In this document: positions 1 to 6,428 of the stretch, one piece after another
How the letters are laid out: each line of letters begins with the position of its first letter
Position numbering within the stretch: the first letter of the stretch is position 1
Assembly (NCBI GenBank): GCA_030592355.1
Contig: JAUVJE010000115.1
Location: 1 to 7,966 of the forward strand
Source: Clostridia bacterium
GTDB lineage: Bacteria; Bacillota; Clostridia; DUPQ01
DNA length: 7,966 nucleotides
Direction: 5' to 3'
Position numbers and translations under genes: made by a program
The notes under the pieces: generated by a model
Database searches by the model: none
What the model was told of the DNA's origin: nothing
What the model saw: the letters and a program-made list of their open reading frames with translations, nothing else

Positions 1-162
1 GTTTGCCTGGCAAGCTCTCTTTTCGGCATTGGTCTGGATGTTATTGTATATCGGAATTGCAATAGCAATCAAGATACCGATGATAACAACAACAATCATC
101 AATTCGACAAGAGTAAAACCCTTGTTCCCTTTTTTCATTTTCCTCATTAAATTCTGTAGCAT
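1..162 (-). CDS. Type IV pilin-like protein (prepilin), 5' part only
   Basis: The first 54 codons are visible; the gene runs off the left edge. The protein has a short basic leader of 15 residues ending in Gly15, then the class III signal GFTLVEL, with Glu at position 5 of the predicted mature protein (Glu20), then a hydrophobic stretch to about residue 38 (Val/Ile-rich, ending AIPIYNN) and a polar NAEKRACQAN segment. This is the N-terminal architecture of type IV pilins and type II secretion pseudopilins: a prepilin peptidase cuts after Gly15, methylates Phe16, and the hydrophobic helix packs in the pilus core. The start is supported by a GGAGGG ribosome binding site (170-175) seven bases upstream. 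The RACQAN motif resembles major-pilin-like proteins of Clostridia. No pilus assembly genes are visible, so a major pilin, minor pilin or competence pseudopilin cannot be distinguished. Confidence 0.93.
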   Translation of the reverse strand, partial: MLQNLMRKMKKGNKGFTLVELMIVVVIIGILIAIAIPIYNNIQTNAEKRACQAN

Positions 163-234
163 TTTGTAACCCTCCATAAAATTTTGTAGACCGAAACATT
201 TCTGCCCGGCTTTATCTATGCTAACACCCCTGTT

Positions 235-263
235 TATCTACAACTAATTATTGCACTTCACAA
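235..263 (-). promoter_or_regulatory. Candidate sigma-A promoter for the pilin gene
   Basis: On the minus strand TTGTGA (258-263) is followed after 17 bases by TAGATA (235-240). Transcription would start near 228, giving an untranslated leader of about 65 bases before the pilin ATG. The leader is slightly GC-richer than its surroundings, but I recognise no known riboswitch in it. The hexamers are only fair matches in very AT-rich DNA, so this is a suggestion. Confidence 0.4.
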
Positions 264-405
264 TTGAAATTGCAAATTAAATTACCACATTTTAACAATT
301 TTTATATAAATTCCTTTGTTCGTTTTGTTATTACATTATTCCTGTAATTACAACAGTGGGTATTTCTTACTGTTTTTTGTGTTTTCGTTTCTTAAAACCA
401 CAAAA

Positions 406-426
406 TATAGTCTTTTTATGACTATA
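406..426 (-). terminator. AT-rich hairpin between mfd and pilin gene (possible weak terminator)
   Basis: A perfect 7-bp inverted repeat, TATAGTC (406-412) and GACTATA (420-426), encloses a 7-base loop. On the minus strand it is followed by TTTTGTGGTTTT, which could act as a loose U-tract. The stem is AT-rich, so as a terminator it would be weak; an operator role is equally possible. Confidence 0.3.
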
Positions 427-491
427 AGCAGTGATTCATCTTAAAAATATTGCATTTTCGTAACAAATGTTATTATTATGTTAAAAACACT

Positions 492-508
492 CAAAATAAC
501 TTATTTTG
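492..508. other. 17-bp palindrome downstream of mfd
   Basis: CAAAATAA and TTATTTTG are perfect 8-base arms around a single central C. As RNA, six pairs with a five-base loop could form; on the minus strand the stem is followed by AGTGTTTTT, which could make it the mfd terminator, about 80 bases after the stop. The near-perfect dyad could also be a regulator binding site for the pilin promoter region. The sequence shows the symmetry, not the function. Confidence 0.35.
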
Positions 509-586
509 CGTATTCTGCTGCTATTTCAAGTCTTTTTATATGCTTGTATAATGATAATTCCTTACTATTTCCATGTATTGAACCCT

Positions 587-3500
587 TTATAAGACATTCA
601 GAAGTTTTATAATTGCCCTGAAGTCAACGCCGTCCCTTTGTAAATTGCTTAACCTGATGCCGGGTTTTAGCCCCATATCTATAATAACCCTGCCCGGGAG
701 GGCGGTAGACAGATTTGCAAGAATCTCGGGCTTGGGGAATTTCCCTTCCCGGAATATAAACAGCAGATTTGATTTATTTTTTGTTATGGTTTCCACGCCA
801 TATGCCGCGGCACGGTTTTTAACGAGAGCCGCATCAAGCAGCACACGGCTTTCCCCGGGAGGATTGCCAAACCGGTCGGTCATCTCATCAAGCAGATTCT
901 TTTTCTGTTTTTCATCGGCAACCGCTGCTATTTTCTTGTACATCTCCATGCGCATAAGGTCATTGGTTATATATGTTTTGTCTATGAATGCATTTATATT
1001 CAATTCCACGGTGCAGCTTTCCGGGGATTTTTCTTCCGCAATCTCTCCTCCTAGTTCTTTTATCGCTTTATTTAATATACGCACATAAAGGTCGTAGCCT
1101 ACCCTTTCGAGATGGCCGTGCTGATTCGCTCCAAGGAGACTGCCGGCTCCTCTTATTTCAAGGTCGCGCATAGCGATTTTAAAACCGGAGCCAAATTCCG
1201 TGAATTCCCTGATTGCCTCAAGGCGCTTGGATGCTTGCTCAGTTATAACTTTGCCGTGTTTGTGGGTGATGTATGCGTAAGCCACTTTATCCGACCTTCC
1301 CACCCTGCCTCTGATCTGGTACAGTTGCGATAACCCCATTCTGTCGGCGTCTTCAATTATCATGGTATTGACATTGGGGATATCCAACCCGGATTCTATT
1401 ATTGTCGTACACAACAGCACGTCGTATTCGCCTTTGATGAAATCCACCATGACGTTTTCCAACTTGCTTTCTTCCATCTGGCCATGGGCTATGCCTATGC
1501 GCACTTCGTCGCCCAACAGCTGTTTCAGCTTGGCGAATTTGCCATCAATCTCACGAACCCTGTTGAATAAATAGAAAGCCTGGCCTCCCCTGCTGATTTC
1601 TCTGTCGATTGCGTCTCTGACAATATCCTGATCATATTCCATTACATAGGTCTGCACCGGGAACCGTTTTGCAGGCGGGTCCTCTATGACACTTATGTCG
1701 CGGACACCCGACAATGACATGTGCAGTGTTCTTGGAATCGGAGTTGCAGTAAGCATCAGAACGTCTACATCATGCTTATAGTTCTTGATTGTTTCCTTAT
1801 GCTCTACGCCGAACCTCTGCTCTTCGTCCACCACCAAAAGTCCCAGTTTTTTAAAAGCAATATCTTTTTGAAGCAATCTATGGGTGCCTACCACTATGTC
1901 TACGCTTCCTGCGCGAAGTCCCGCAGCTGTGCGTTGGAGTTGCTTTTTGCTTCTGAACCGGCACATGAGTTCTATGTTGACCGGAAAATTTTTCATCCTT
2001 TTCGTAAATGTATTGTAATGCTGGTATGCAAGAACAGTGGTGGGCACTAAAAATGCCACCTGCCTTCCGTCCATTACCGCCTTGAAAGCCGCCCGAAGGG
2101 CAACTTCTGTTTTTCCGTAGCCTACATCCCCGCAAAGCAGCCTGTCCATTATTATATCCGATTCCATGTCTCCTTTGATTTCATCAATGCATCTCAGCTG
2201 GTCGTTGGTTTCTTCAAATGGGAATTCTTCTTCAAAGGATACCTGCCAGACAGTATCTGCCGAATATATGTACCCCTTGTTTGCCTTTCTCTTCGCGTAA
2301 AGCTCCACAAGCTCCTTTGCAATATTTTTTACCGAAGCTTTGACTCGGGCTTTGGCATTTTCCCATTCTTTTCCTCCAAGCATGGACAGTTTCGGGGCTC
2401 TGCTACCGCTTCCGATAAATTTCTGTATGGAATCGAGCTTTGCAACGGGTATGTAAACATAATCGTTTCTTTTATATTCTACTTTTACGTAATCCCTGCG
2501 GACCCCCGCAGCTTTCAGATTCTCAATCCCAATATAGCGTCCGATTCCATGAAAGTCGTGCACAACATAATCGCCGGGCTTTAAGTCGGCAAATAATGCC
2601 ATGCCGCTTTGCTTTTTACGGCCGGTTTTCTCCTTTTTGCTTTTTCTGAAGATTTTACCGCTGCCCACTACGCAAAGACCGGCTTCCAGGATTTCGAAAC
2701 CTTCAGCGGGTCCGTTTTCAAGCATTACTACGGTTCCTGTGTGAATTTCACCGTCGTAGTTGTTTTTACCGTGTATATCTATATCATTGTCCGTCATGTA
2801 CTCCGTAAGAATACGGCTGCTTTTTGCAGTCGGCGCAATGAGTGCGATTTTTCTTCCTTTGGCTTTCCATTTTCGGATATCTTCCAAAAGAAGGTCCATC
2901 CTGCCGCCGTAGGAGTGGTTTTCCCTTGTGAGTATGCTGAATTGTCTGAAAAGACTGTAACTGTCACCGTGCCCCGTGACATCCGGAATTACTATTTCGG
3001 GCTGCCGCCCTCCCATAGCTTCAAACAAGTCTGCAACCATAATGCAGGATTCAGGCAGAGCGGAATTGAGTTCAAGCAGTTTTTCGCAAGTTGAACCATA
3101 TTCTTTAAGTACGGTTTGCATCTTACGCAGGCAGCGTTTGTCATTATCAATTATGATAATAGTATTTTTATCGATGTATTCCTCGGTAAATCGGTTGTCG
3201 TCTGATAAAGCAAAATGTTTGTCCAGCGGAAAGTGCAGCAAACCGTTTTCAAGTTTTTCTATGTCCGCTGTGATTGCCGCAGACGGATTTTTTGTGTTTT
3301 TGAGTTTTTTCAGGATATCTTCAGCTGATCCGCTTTGCTCGCTGCAGGGCATTATCAGCAATGATTGTATTTCCTCTTCGGAAAGCTGCGTGCCCGGGTC
3401 GAAGATTTTTATATTTTCCACTTCGTCACCGAAAAAGTTAATTCTGCATGGCATTCCCCGGCCCGGTGAAAAGACATCAAGTATATCGCCTCTAAGGGCA

Positions 3501-4018
3501 AACTGGCCTTCATTTTCTACCATTTCGCATTTTTCGTATCCGGATGATATAAGGGTTTTGGTAAGCAGTTCTCTTTCATACTCTTTTGATTTTTCTATTG
3601 TGGTTGTCTTTTTAAGAAACCGGTCCATGGCCTGAACCCGTATGCACAGTGCTTCAACAGGCGCAACCGCAACGGAATAATCATTTTGAGCAAATCTATA
3701 CAATGCATTTACCCTATTGGTTTCATAACCGCGGCTCCTGGCTTCAATTTCGAACGGCATGAGCTCTCTGGTCGGAAAATGCAGCGCTCCTTCGGGGTCA
3801 AAGATTCTAATGGCTTCGTACATTTTTTTTGCCTTTACCCTGCTGTGCGTGAGAATCAGGCATCTTCTGCCGGTTTTTTGACTAAGTGCGTACGCAAAGA
3901 GCGCCCTTGCGGAATCCACAAGGCCGTTCACTCCCACAGGGCCTTTGCCGGCCGACATGGTTTTTATAATCCCGTCGAATTGAGGGATATTCTGAATCGG
4001 CTTCAGTAATATCTTCAT
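587..4018 (-). CDS. mfd: Transcription-repair coupling factor Mfd
   Basis: Full-length 1143-residue protein, close to the usual 1150-1180. Mfd is an ATP-driven DNA translocase that removes RNA polymerase stalled at lesions and recruits UvrA for nucleotide excision repair in the cytoplasm. The UvrB-like N-terminal module covers about residues 1-345. An RNA polymerase-interacting, CarD-like domain follows at about 475-570 (GDYVVHDFHGIGRYIGI). The superfamily 2 helicase core carries Walker A GDVGYGKTEVA (630-640), DEEQ (731-734), TATPIPRT (757-764) and RGRVGRSD (903-910); the RecG-like TRG region with FTEFGSGFKIAMRDLEIRGAG follows (about 939-959). A C-terminal autoinhibitory D7 domain occupies about 1000-1120. 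All key motifs are intact. The ATG start gives the usual N terminus, and an in-frame stop lies just upstream. It follows pth by 22 bp, the only nearby AGAGG lies 19 bases from the ATG and overlaps the pth stop, so initiation may depend on translation through pth. Confidence 0.98.
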   Translation of the reverse strand: MKILLKPIQNIPQFDGIIKTMSAGKGPVGVNGLVDSARALFAYALSQKTGRRCLILTHSRVKAKKMYEAIRIFDPEGALHFPTRELMPFEIEARSRGYETNRVNALYRFAQNDYSVAVAPVEALCIRVQAMDRFLKKTTTIEKSKEYERELLTKTLISSGYEKCEMVENEGQFALRGDILDVFSPGRGMPCRINFFGDEVENIKIFDPGTQLSEEEIQSLLIMPCSEQSGSAEDILKKLKNTKNPSAAITADIEKLENGLLHFPLDKHFALSDDNRFTEEYIDKNTIIIIDNDKRCLRKMQTVLKEYGSTCEKLLELNSALPESCIMVADLFEAMGGRQPEIVIPDVTGHGDSYSLFRQFSILTRENHSYGGRMDLLLEDIRKWKAKGRKIALIAPTAKSSRILTEYMTDNDIDIHGKNNYDGEIHTGTVVMLENGPAEGFEILEAGLCVVGSGKIFRKSKKEKTGRKKQSGMALFADLKPGDYVVHDFHGIGRYIGIENLKAAGVRRDYVKVEYKRNDYVYIPVAKLDSIQKFIGSGSRAPKLSMLGGKEWENAKARVKASVKNIAKELVELYAKRKANKGYIYSADTVWQVSFEEEFPFEETNDQLRCIDEIKGDMESDIIMDRLLCGDVGYGKTEVALRAAFKAVMDGRQVAFLVPTTVLAYQHYNTFTKRMKNFPVNIELMCRFRSKKQLQRTAAGLRAGSVDIVVGTHRLLQKDIAFKKLGLLVVDEEQRFGVEHKETIKNYKHDVDVLMLTATPIPRTLHMSLSGVRDISVIEDPPAKRFPVQTYVMEYDQDIVRDAIDREISRGGQAFYLFNRVREIDGKFAKLKQLLGDEVRIGIAHGQMEESKLENVMVDFIKGEYDVLLCTTIIESGLDIPNVNTMIIEDADRMGLSQLYQIRGRVGRSDKVAYAYITHKHGKVITEQASKRLEAIREFTEFGSGFKIAMRDLEIRGAGSLLGANQHGHLERVGYDLYVRILNKAIKELGGEIAEEKSPESCTVELNINAFIDKTYITNDLMRMEMYKKIAAVADEKQKKNLLDEMTDRFGNPPGESRVLLDAALVKNRAAAYGVETITKNKSNLLFIFREGKFPKPEILANLSTALPGRVIIDMGLKPGIRLSNLQRDGVDFRAIIKLLNVL

Positions 4019-4040
4019 ACTATATAATGTATATCAACCT

Positions 4041-4604
4041 CTATTTATTATATTTATTCATCGCGGCGTCAACACCGTTTTTTACAATTTCAACCGTTGC
4101 TTCGACGGCATTCTCAATCCCGGCGAATGCTGCCTTGCGCTGTCCTTTTGTAAATCTGCTCAACACGTATCTGACTGTATTTTCATCGTCGCTTGCATTT
4201 ATGCCTATTCGAATTCGAGTAAAATTTTCAGTTTCCAGATGGTAGAGAATCGACTTCATACCATTGTGACTGCCTGAACCTCCCTTTTTCCTGATTCTGG
4301 TTTTTCCAAGAGGGATGTCCATGTCATCATAGATAACAATGAGATTTTCAGCTGTCAGATTGTAGTATGCCAAAAGGTCACGAATGCTCTCTCCGCTGGC
4401 ATTCATAAATGTTTGTGGTTTTGCAAGAATTACTTTAACCCCTCCGATATTCGTCTCTCCCGTTAATGCCCGGCAACGTTGCTTCTTTACTTTTACTGAA
4501 AATTTTTCCGAGGTACAGTCAATTGCCATAAAACCCATGTTATGGCGCGTCTTTCTGTATCTGAGTCCGGGATTCCCCAGTCCTGCAATTAGTAATCTGT
4601 CCAT
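4041..4604 (-). CDS. pth: Peptidyl-tRNA hydrolase (Pth)
   Basis: A complete 187-residue protein, normal for bacterial Pth. The enzyme hydrolyses the ester bond of peptidyl-tRNAs released prematurely from ribosomes and so recycles tRNA. Motifs are in order: GLGNPGLRY with Asn11; TRHNMGF with the catalytic His21; KPQTFMNASG with Asn68; YDDMDIPLG with Asp93 matching the catalytic Asp; and GGSGSHNGMKSI with Asn114. The start ATG has GGGGTGAT immediately upstream (4605-4612), a near match to the anti-Shine-Dalgarno complement at short spacing. mfd begins 22 bp after its TAG stop, the usual pth-mfd neighbourhood of Firmicutes; the small fin gene found between them in Bacillus subtilis is absent. 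An extended -10 promoter lies close upstream. Confidence 0.98.
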   Translation of the reverse strand: MDRLLIAGLGNPGLRYRKTRHNMGFMAIDCTSEKFSVKVKKQRCRALTGETNIGGVKVILAKPQTFMNASGESIRDLLAYYNLTAENLIVIYDDMDIPLGKTRIRKKGGSGSHNGMKSILYHLETENFTRIRIGINASDDENTVRYVLSRFTKGQRKAAFAGIENAVEATVEIVKNGVDAAMNKYNK

Positions 4605-4630
4605 ATCACCCCGTGAAATCCTTCCAATGC

Positions 4631-4639
4631 ATTATACCA
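4631..4639 (-). promoter_or_regulatory. Extended -10 promoter for pth(-mfd)
   Basis: The minus strand reads TGGTATAAT, a perfect TATAAT (4631-4636) with the TGn extension (4637-4639). No good -35 hexamer sits 17 bases upstream, as is common for extended -10 promoters. Transcription would start near 4624, leaving a leader of about 20 bases before the pth ATG. mfd has no recognisable promoter of its own in the 22-bp gap, so it is probably read from here. Confidence 0.65.
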
Positions 4640-4696
4640 CACTTTTTTATAAACACCCCAGAGACAAATGTGCGAAAGGAGCTGAAAAAAGAACGT

Positions 4697-4730
4697 AAAA
4701 AATACCGGCATAAACACCCGGCGCTTTTTT
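4697..4730. terminator. Candidate bidirectional terminator upstream of pth
   Basis: Two CCGG blocks (4705-4708 and 4718-4721) are self-complementary and enclose a 9-base loop. They are flanked by AAAAAA (4697-4702) and TTTTTT (4725-4730), so a U-tract follows on either strand. The GC stem is only four pairs, extended by A/T pairing across a small internal loop. It sits where minus-strand read-through from the ABC ATPase gene would be stopped before the pth promoter. Confidence 0.4.
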
Positions 4731-4787
4731 ATTTCTCGTCAAAATAATAAAACAATAGCAGCCGCCCGTAAAACGGATGGTTTATTA

Positions 4788-4810
4788 CCTTAAATATGCC
4801 TTGGGCAAGT
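4788..4810. repeat. 23-bp direct repeat, copy 1
   Basis: This unit, beginning CCTTAAATATGCC and ending GGGCAAGT, is repeated identically at 4826-4848. Identity extends to 30 bp with one mismatch (4788-4817 against 4826-4855). It contains the small dyad CTTG-GG-CAAG. Spacing between copies is 38 bp. No spacer-repeat series follows. Confidence 0.9.
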
Positions 4811-4825
4811 ATAAGAATTATTTCG

Positions 4826-4848
4826 CCTTAAATATGCCTTGGGCAAGT
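4826..4848. repeat. 23-bp direct repeat, copy 2
   Basis: Identical to 4788-4810. It lies immediately beside copy 1 of the 78-bp repeat, about 8 bp away, so the two repeat families are contiguous. The sequence does not show whether the pair is a short tandem duplication or two binding sites. Confidence 0.9.
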
Positions 4849-4850
4849 TT

Positions 4851-4895
4851 AAGAAAAGAAAACAGCCGGTTGGATTTTGTCCATAACCGGCTGTT
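4851..4895 (-). terminator. Second copy of the same terminator hairpin
   Basis: This is the same 11-bp stem (4861-4871 with 4885-4895), followed on the minus strand by a longer pyrimidine tract, TTTTCTTTTCTT. It lies about 200 bp beyond the first terminator and about 220 bp before the pth promoter. As a terminator it would be a back-up for the ABC ATPase transcript, or it would end a separate short transcript starting in the 125-bp segment between the copies. Confidence 0.7.
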
Positions 4896-4933
4896 GTTAT
4901 TAATATTTGTCAGACGATGGCGGAAAATTAACC
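4856..4933. repeat. 78-bp perfect direct repeat, copy 1
   Basis: All 78 bases are identical to 5059-5136, an offset of 203 bp. The copy contains an 11-bp inverted repeat, AACAGCCGGTT (4861-4871) and AACCGGCTGTT (4885-4895), then an AT-rich part and the block GTCAGACGATGG (4909-4920). Perfect identity in non-coding DNA implies a recent duplication, gene conversion between copies, or a conserved mobile or dispersed unit. Confidence 0.95.
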
Positions 4934-5058
4934 TGTTAGGTCTGACGGTGGGAATTTTTCGCCAAGCGAGGCTTTGGAACATCCCGTTGAGCGCGCGCAT
5001 GGAGATGCGTAAACGAAAAAGGGATGCGATCAAAATGAAGCGAGTTATATATCGTGTT
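4934..5058. other. 125-bp foldable segment between the 78-bp repeats
   Basis: By my count about 48% GC, higher than the AT-rich DNA on its left. It can form GCGCAT-GGAG-ATGCGT (4995-5000 and 5005-5010), enclosed by CATCCC/GGGATG (4980-4985 and 5021-5026), plus a smaller CCAAGC/GCTTTGG hairpin (4962-4977). GTCTGAC (4940-4946) is also complementary to GTCAGAC (4909-4915) inside repeat copy 1. No family is recognised and no promoter is clear on either strand, so a structured RNA is only one possibility; chance folding or a remnant of an inserted element are others. Confidence 0.4.
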
Positions 5059-5098
5059 AAGAAAACAGCCGGTTGGATTTTGTCCATAACCGGCTGTT
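5059..5098 (-). terminator. Rho-independent terminator of the ABC ATPase gene
   Basis: Reading the minus strand, an 11-bp perfect stem (arms 5088-5098 and 5064-5074) encloses 13 bases that can add three more pairs (GGA/TCC) beyond a two-base bulge. The stem runs directly into TTTTCTT. It lies about 40 bases after the stop at 5139. This is a strong intrinsic terminator for the minus strand; on the plus strand the following sequence is not a clear U-tract. Confidence 0.85.
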
Positions 5099-5136
5099 GT
5101 TATTAATATTTGTCAGACGATGGCGGAAAATTAACC
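5059..5136. repeat. 78-bp perfect direct repeat, copy 2
   Basis: Identical to 4856-4933. This copy begins two bases after the stop codon of the minus-strand ABC ATPase gene, so it forms that gene's 3' untranslated region. Its hairpin arms are at 5064-5074 and 5088-5098. Confidence 0.95.
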
Positions 5137-5138
5137 CG

Positions 5139-6263
5139 TCAGTCGTTGAAAAGAACGTTTTCCGTTTCCTTATCAAAAATATGAATTCTGCCGGTTTCAA
5201 CTGCAATCTTAATGTTGTCACCCGGTCTTGCTTTTGTTCTGGGTTTAACACGTGCTATCATATTCGTTCCTTCGATAATACAATATACAAGAGCCTCAGG
5301 TCCCATTAATTCCACAACTTCTACATTTGCCTCAACAACTGCATCCGGCATTGAATCAATGTACATCTGTTCATCATGGAGATGTTCAGGTCTCATTCCT
5401 ATAACAATATCATTTCCTTCGTAGCCATGGCCGATAATTTTTGCCGCTCTGTTTTCCGGAAGTTTTATTTTTGAGTTTCCAAATGTCAGATAAACATCTT
5501 TTCCGTCTTCAACAATAGTACCATCAATAAAATTCATCTGCGGTGTGCCGATGAATCCCGCAACGTACATATTAACAGGATTTTCATACATAACCTGCGG
5601 GATATCAACCTGCTGAATGAAACCAAGTTTCATACAAACAATTCTCGTTCCCATGGTCATTGCTTCAACCTGGTCATGTGTAACGAAGACAATAGTAGTA
5701 TGCAGTCTCTGATGCAGCTTGATAAGCTCAACCCTCATCTGTCCCCTTAATTTTGCATCAAGGTTTGAAAGAGGTTCGTCCATAAGGAAAACCTTAGGTT
5801 CACGGACTATAGCACGACCCAGCGCAACCCTCTGCTGCTGCCCGCCGGACAACGCCTTGGGTTTTCTATCGAGAAGATGTTCAATTTCAAGAACTCTTGA
5901 TGCTTCATGAACTCTTTTCTGTATTTCGTCTTTTGGGGTTCTTCTGAGTTTAAGACCAAATGCCATATTGTCAAAAACCGTCATATGCGGGTACAGCGCA
6001 TAATTCTGGAAAACCATTGCTATATCCCTGTCTTTGGGCTGTACATCATTGACAAGTTTATCTCCGATATAAACTTCACCGGCGGTAATGTCTTCAAGAC
6101 CGGCAATCATTCTCAGTGTTGTTGTTTTACCACAGCCCGAAGGTCCAAGCAGAACTAAGAATTCCTTATCTTCAATTGATAGGTTGAAGTCTGAAACAGC
6201 CGTGATACCACCACGCGACGGTTCATACTTTTTATATACGTTTCTTAATATAACTTTTGCCAT
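5139..6263 (-). CDS. Sugar ABC transporter ATP-binding protein, MsmX/UgpC (MalK) type
   Basis: Complete 374-residue protein, usual for the family. It is the cytoplasmic ATPase that drives carbohydrate import by CUT1-type ABC transporters. Visible motifs: Walker A GPSGCGKT (40-47), Q-loop Gln86, signature LSGGQQQR (138-145), Walker B VFLMDEP with catalytic Glu163, D-loop SNLDA (166-170) and switch His196. The C-terminal OB/TOBE regulatory domain runs from about 240 to 370 (GMRPEHL at 289-295). The stretch IVCMKLGFIQQVD (208-220) has Leu where relatives usually have Asp or Asn before Gly. The ATG has GGGAGG (6271-6276) seven bases upstream. It stands alone, with its own promoter and terminator and no permease or binding-protein gene nearby, which fits the shared multi-transporter ATPases such as MsmX of Bacillus subtilis. 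Its sugar substrate cannot be read from the sequence. Confidence 0.95.
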   Translation of the reverse strand: MAKVILRNVYKKYEPSRGGITAVSDFNLSIEDKEFLVLLGPSGCGKTTTLRMIAGLEDITAGEVYIGDKLVNDVQPKDRDIAMVFQNYALYPHMTVFDNMAFGLKLRRTPKDEIQKRVHEASRVLEIEHLLDRKPKALSGGQQQRVALGRAIVREPKVFLMDEPLSNLDAKLRGQMRVELIKLHQRLHTTIVFVTHDQVEAMTMGTRIVCMKLGFIQQVDIPQVMYENPVNMYVAGFIGTPQMNFIDGTIVEDGKDVYLTFGNSKIKLPENRAAKIIGHGYEGNDIVIGMRPEHLHDEQMYIDSMPDAVVEANVEVVELMGPEALVYCIIEGTNMIARVKPRTKARPGDNIKIAVETGRIHIFDKETENVLFND

Positions 6264-6301
6264 TTTATTTCCTCCCGTTTATCTATAAAAACTTCTACTT
6301 A

Positions 6302-6330
6302 ATTTTAACACTTTTGCTCTCGTGTTATAA
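6302..6330 (-). promoter_or_regulatory. Candidate promoter of the ABC ATPase gene
   Basis: On the minus strand TTATAA (6325-6330) and TAAAAT (6302-6307) are separated by 17 bases. Transcription would start near 6295, about 30 bases before the ATG. The -10 is a good match and the -35 is poor. Inverted repeats overlap these elements (see the operator-like site). Confidence 0.45.
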
Positions 6331-6335
6331 GTGTT
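6306..6335. promoter_or_regulatory. Operator-like inverted repeats over the ABC ATPase promoter
   Basis: AACACTT (6307-6313) is the exact complement of AAGTGTT (6329-6335), and the overlapping pair TAACAC (6306-6311) and GTGTTA (6322-6327) is also exact. They cover the candidate -35 and spacer of the minus-strand promoter, a position suited to a repressor. I do not recognise it as a CcpA cre site or other named operator. Confidence 0.35.
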
Positions 6336-6428
6336 GATTATTACAAAAAAACATTTCTCTCTTTGTGTGAATTGCATAAATGACAAATTACTATATTAAA
6401 ATAAATTTATTGCCGATATAAATAATTG

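Larger units (their letters stand above)
163..586. other. 424-bp AT-rich gap between pilin gene and mfd
   Basis: No convincing gene is present on either strand. The part near 163-263 holds the pilin leader, ribosome binding site and candidate promoter. The rest is strongly AT-rich and holds three inverted repeats: ATTACA/TGTAAT (330-335 and 343-348), TATAGTC/GACTATA (406-412 and 420-426) and CAAAATAA/TTATTTTG (492-499 and 501-508). The last two lie downstream of mfd and could end its transcript or serve as protein binding sites upstream of the pilin gene. Confidence 0.7.
4605..5138. other. 534-bp gene-free interval with repeats and hairpins
   Basis: This stretch lies between pth and the ABC ATPase gene. 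Short open frames cross it, but they lack ribosome binding sites, match nothing I recognise, and two share residues only because they read the same 78-bp repeat. It holds the pth promoter, a weak terminator near 4697-4730, two 23-bp direct repeats (4788-4848), two identical 78-bp repeats with terminator hairpins (4856-4933 and 5059-5136), and a foldable 125-bp segment between those copies. Confidence 0.8.

Noticed and set aside
163..230. Cyclic-di-GMP riboswitch in the pilin leader
   Set aside because: The leader is only about 65 bases from the candidate start and lacks the conserved GEMM-type blocks that I would expect.
2976..3635. Long plus-strand open frame (219 codons) and several others inside mfd
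   Set aside because: They are antisense to the well-supported mfd gene, have serine/phenylalanine-rich low-complexity products, and lack ribosome binding sites or recognisable domains.
4788..5136. CRISPR array
   Set aside because: There are only two copies of each repeat, of different lengths (23 and 78 bp), with spacers of 15 and 125 bp, and no cas genes.
4856..5136. Insertion sequence
   Set aside because: There is no transposase frame, and the flanking repeats are direct with internal hairpins rather than terminal inverted repeats. A non-autonomous element remains possible but is not shown.
4818..5251. Two short minus-strand open frames (about 89 and 64 codons) sharing a common segment
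   Set aside because: The shared residues come from reading the same 78-bp repeat; one frame overlaps the end of the ABC ATPase gene. Neither has a convincing ribosome binding site or a recognised product.
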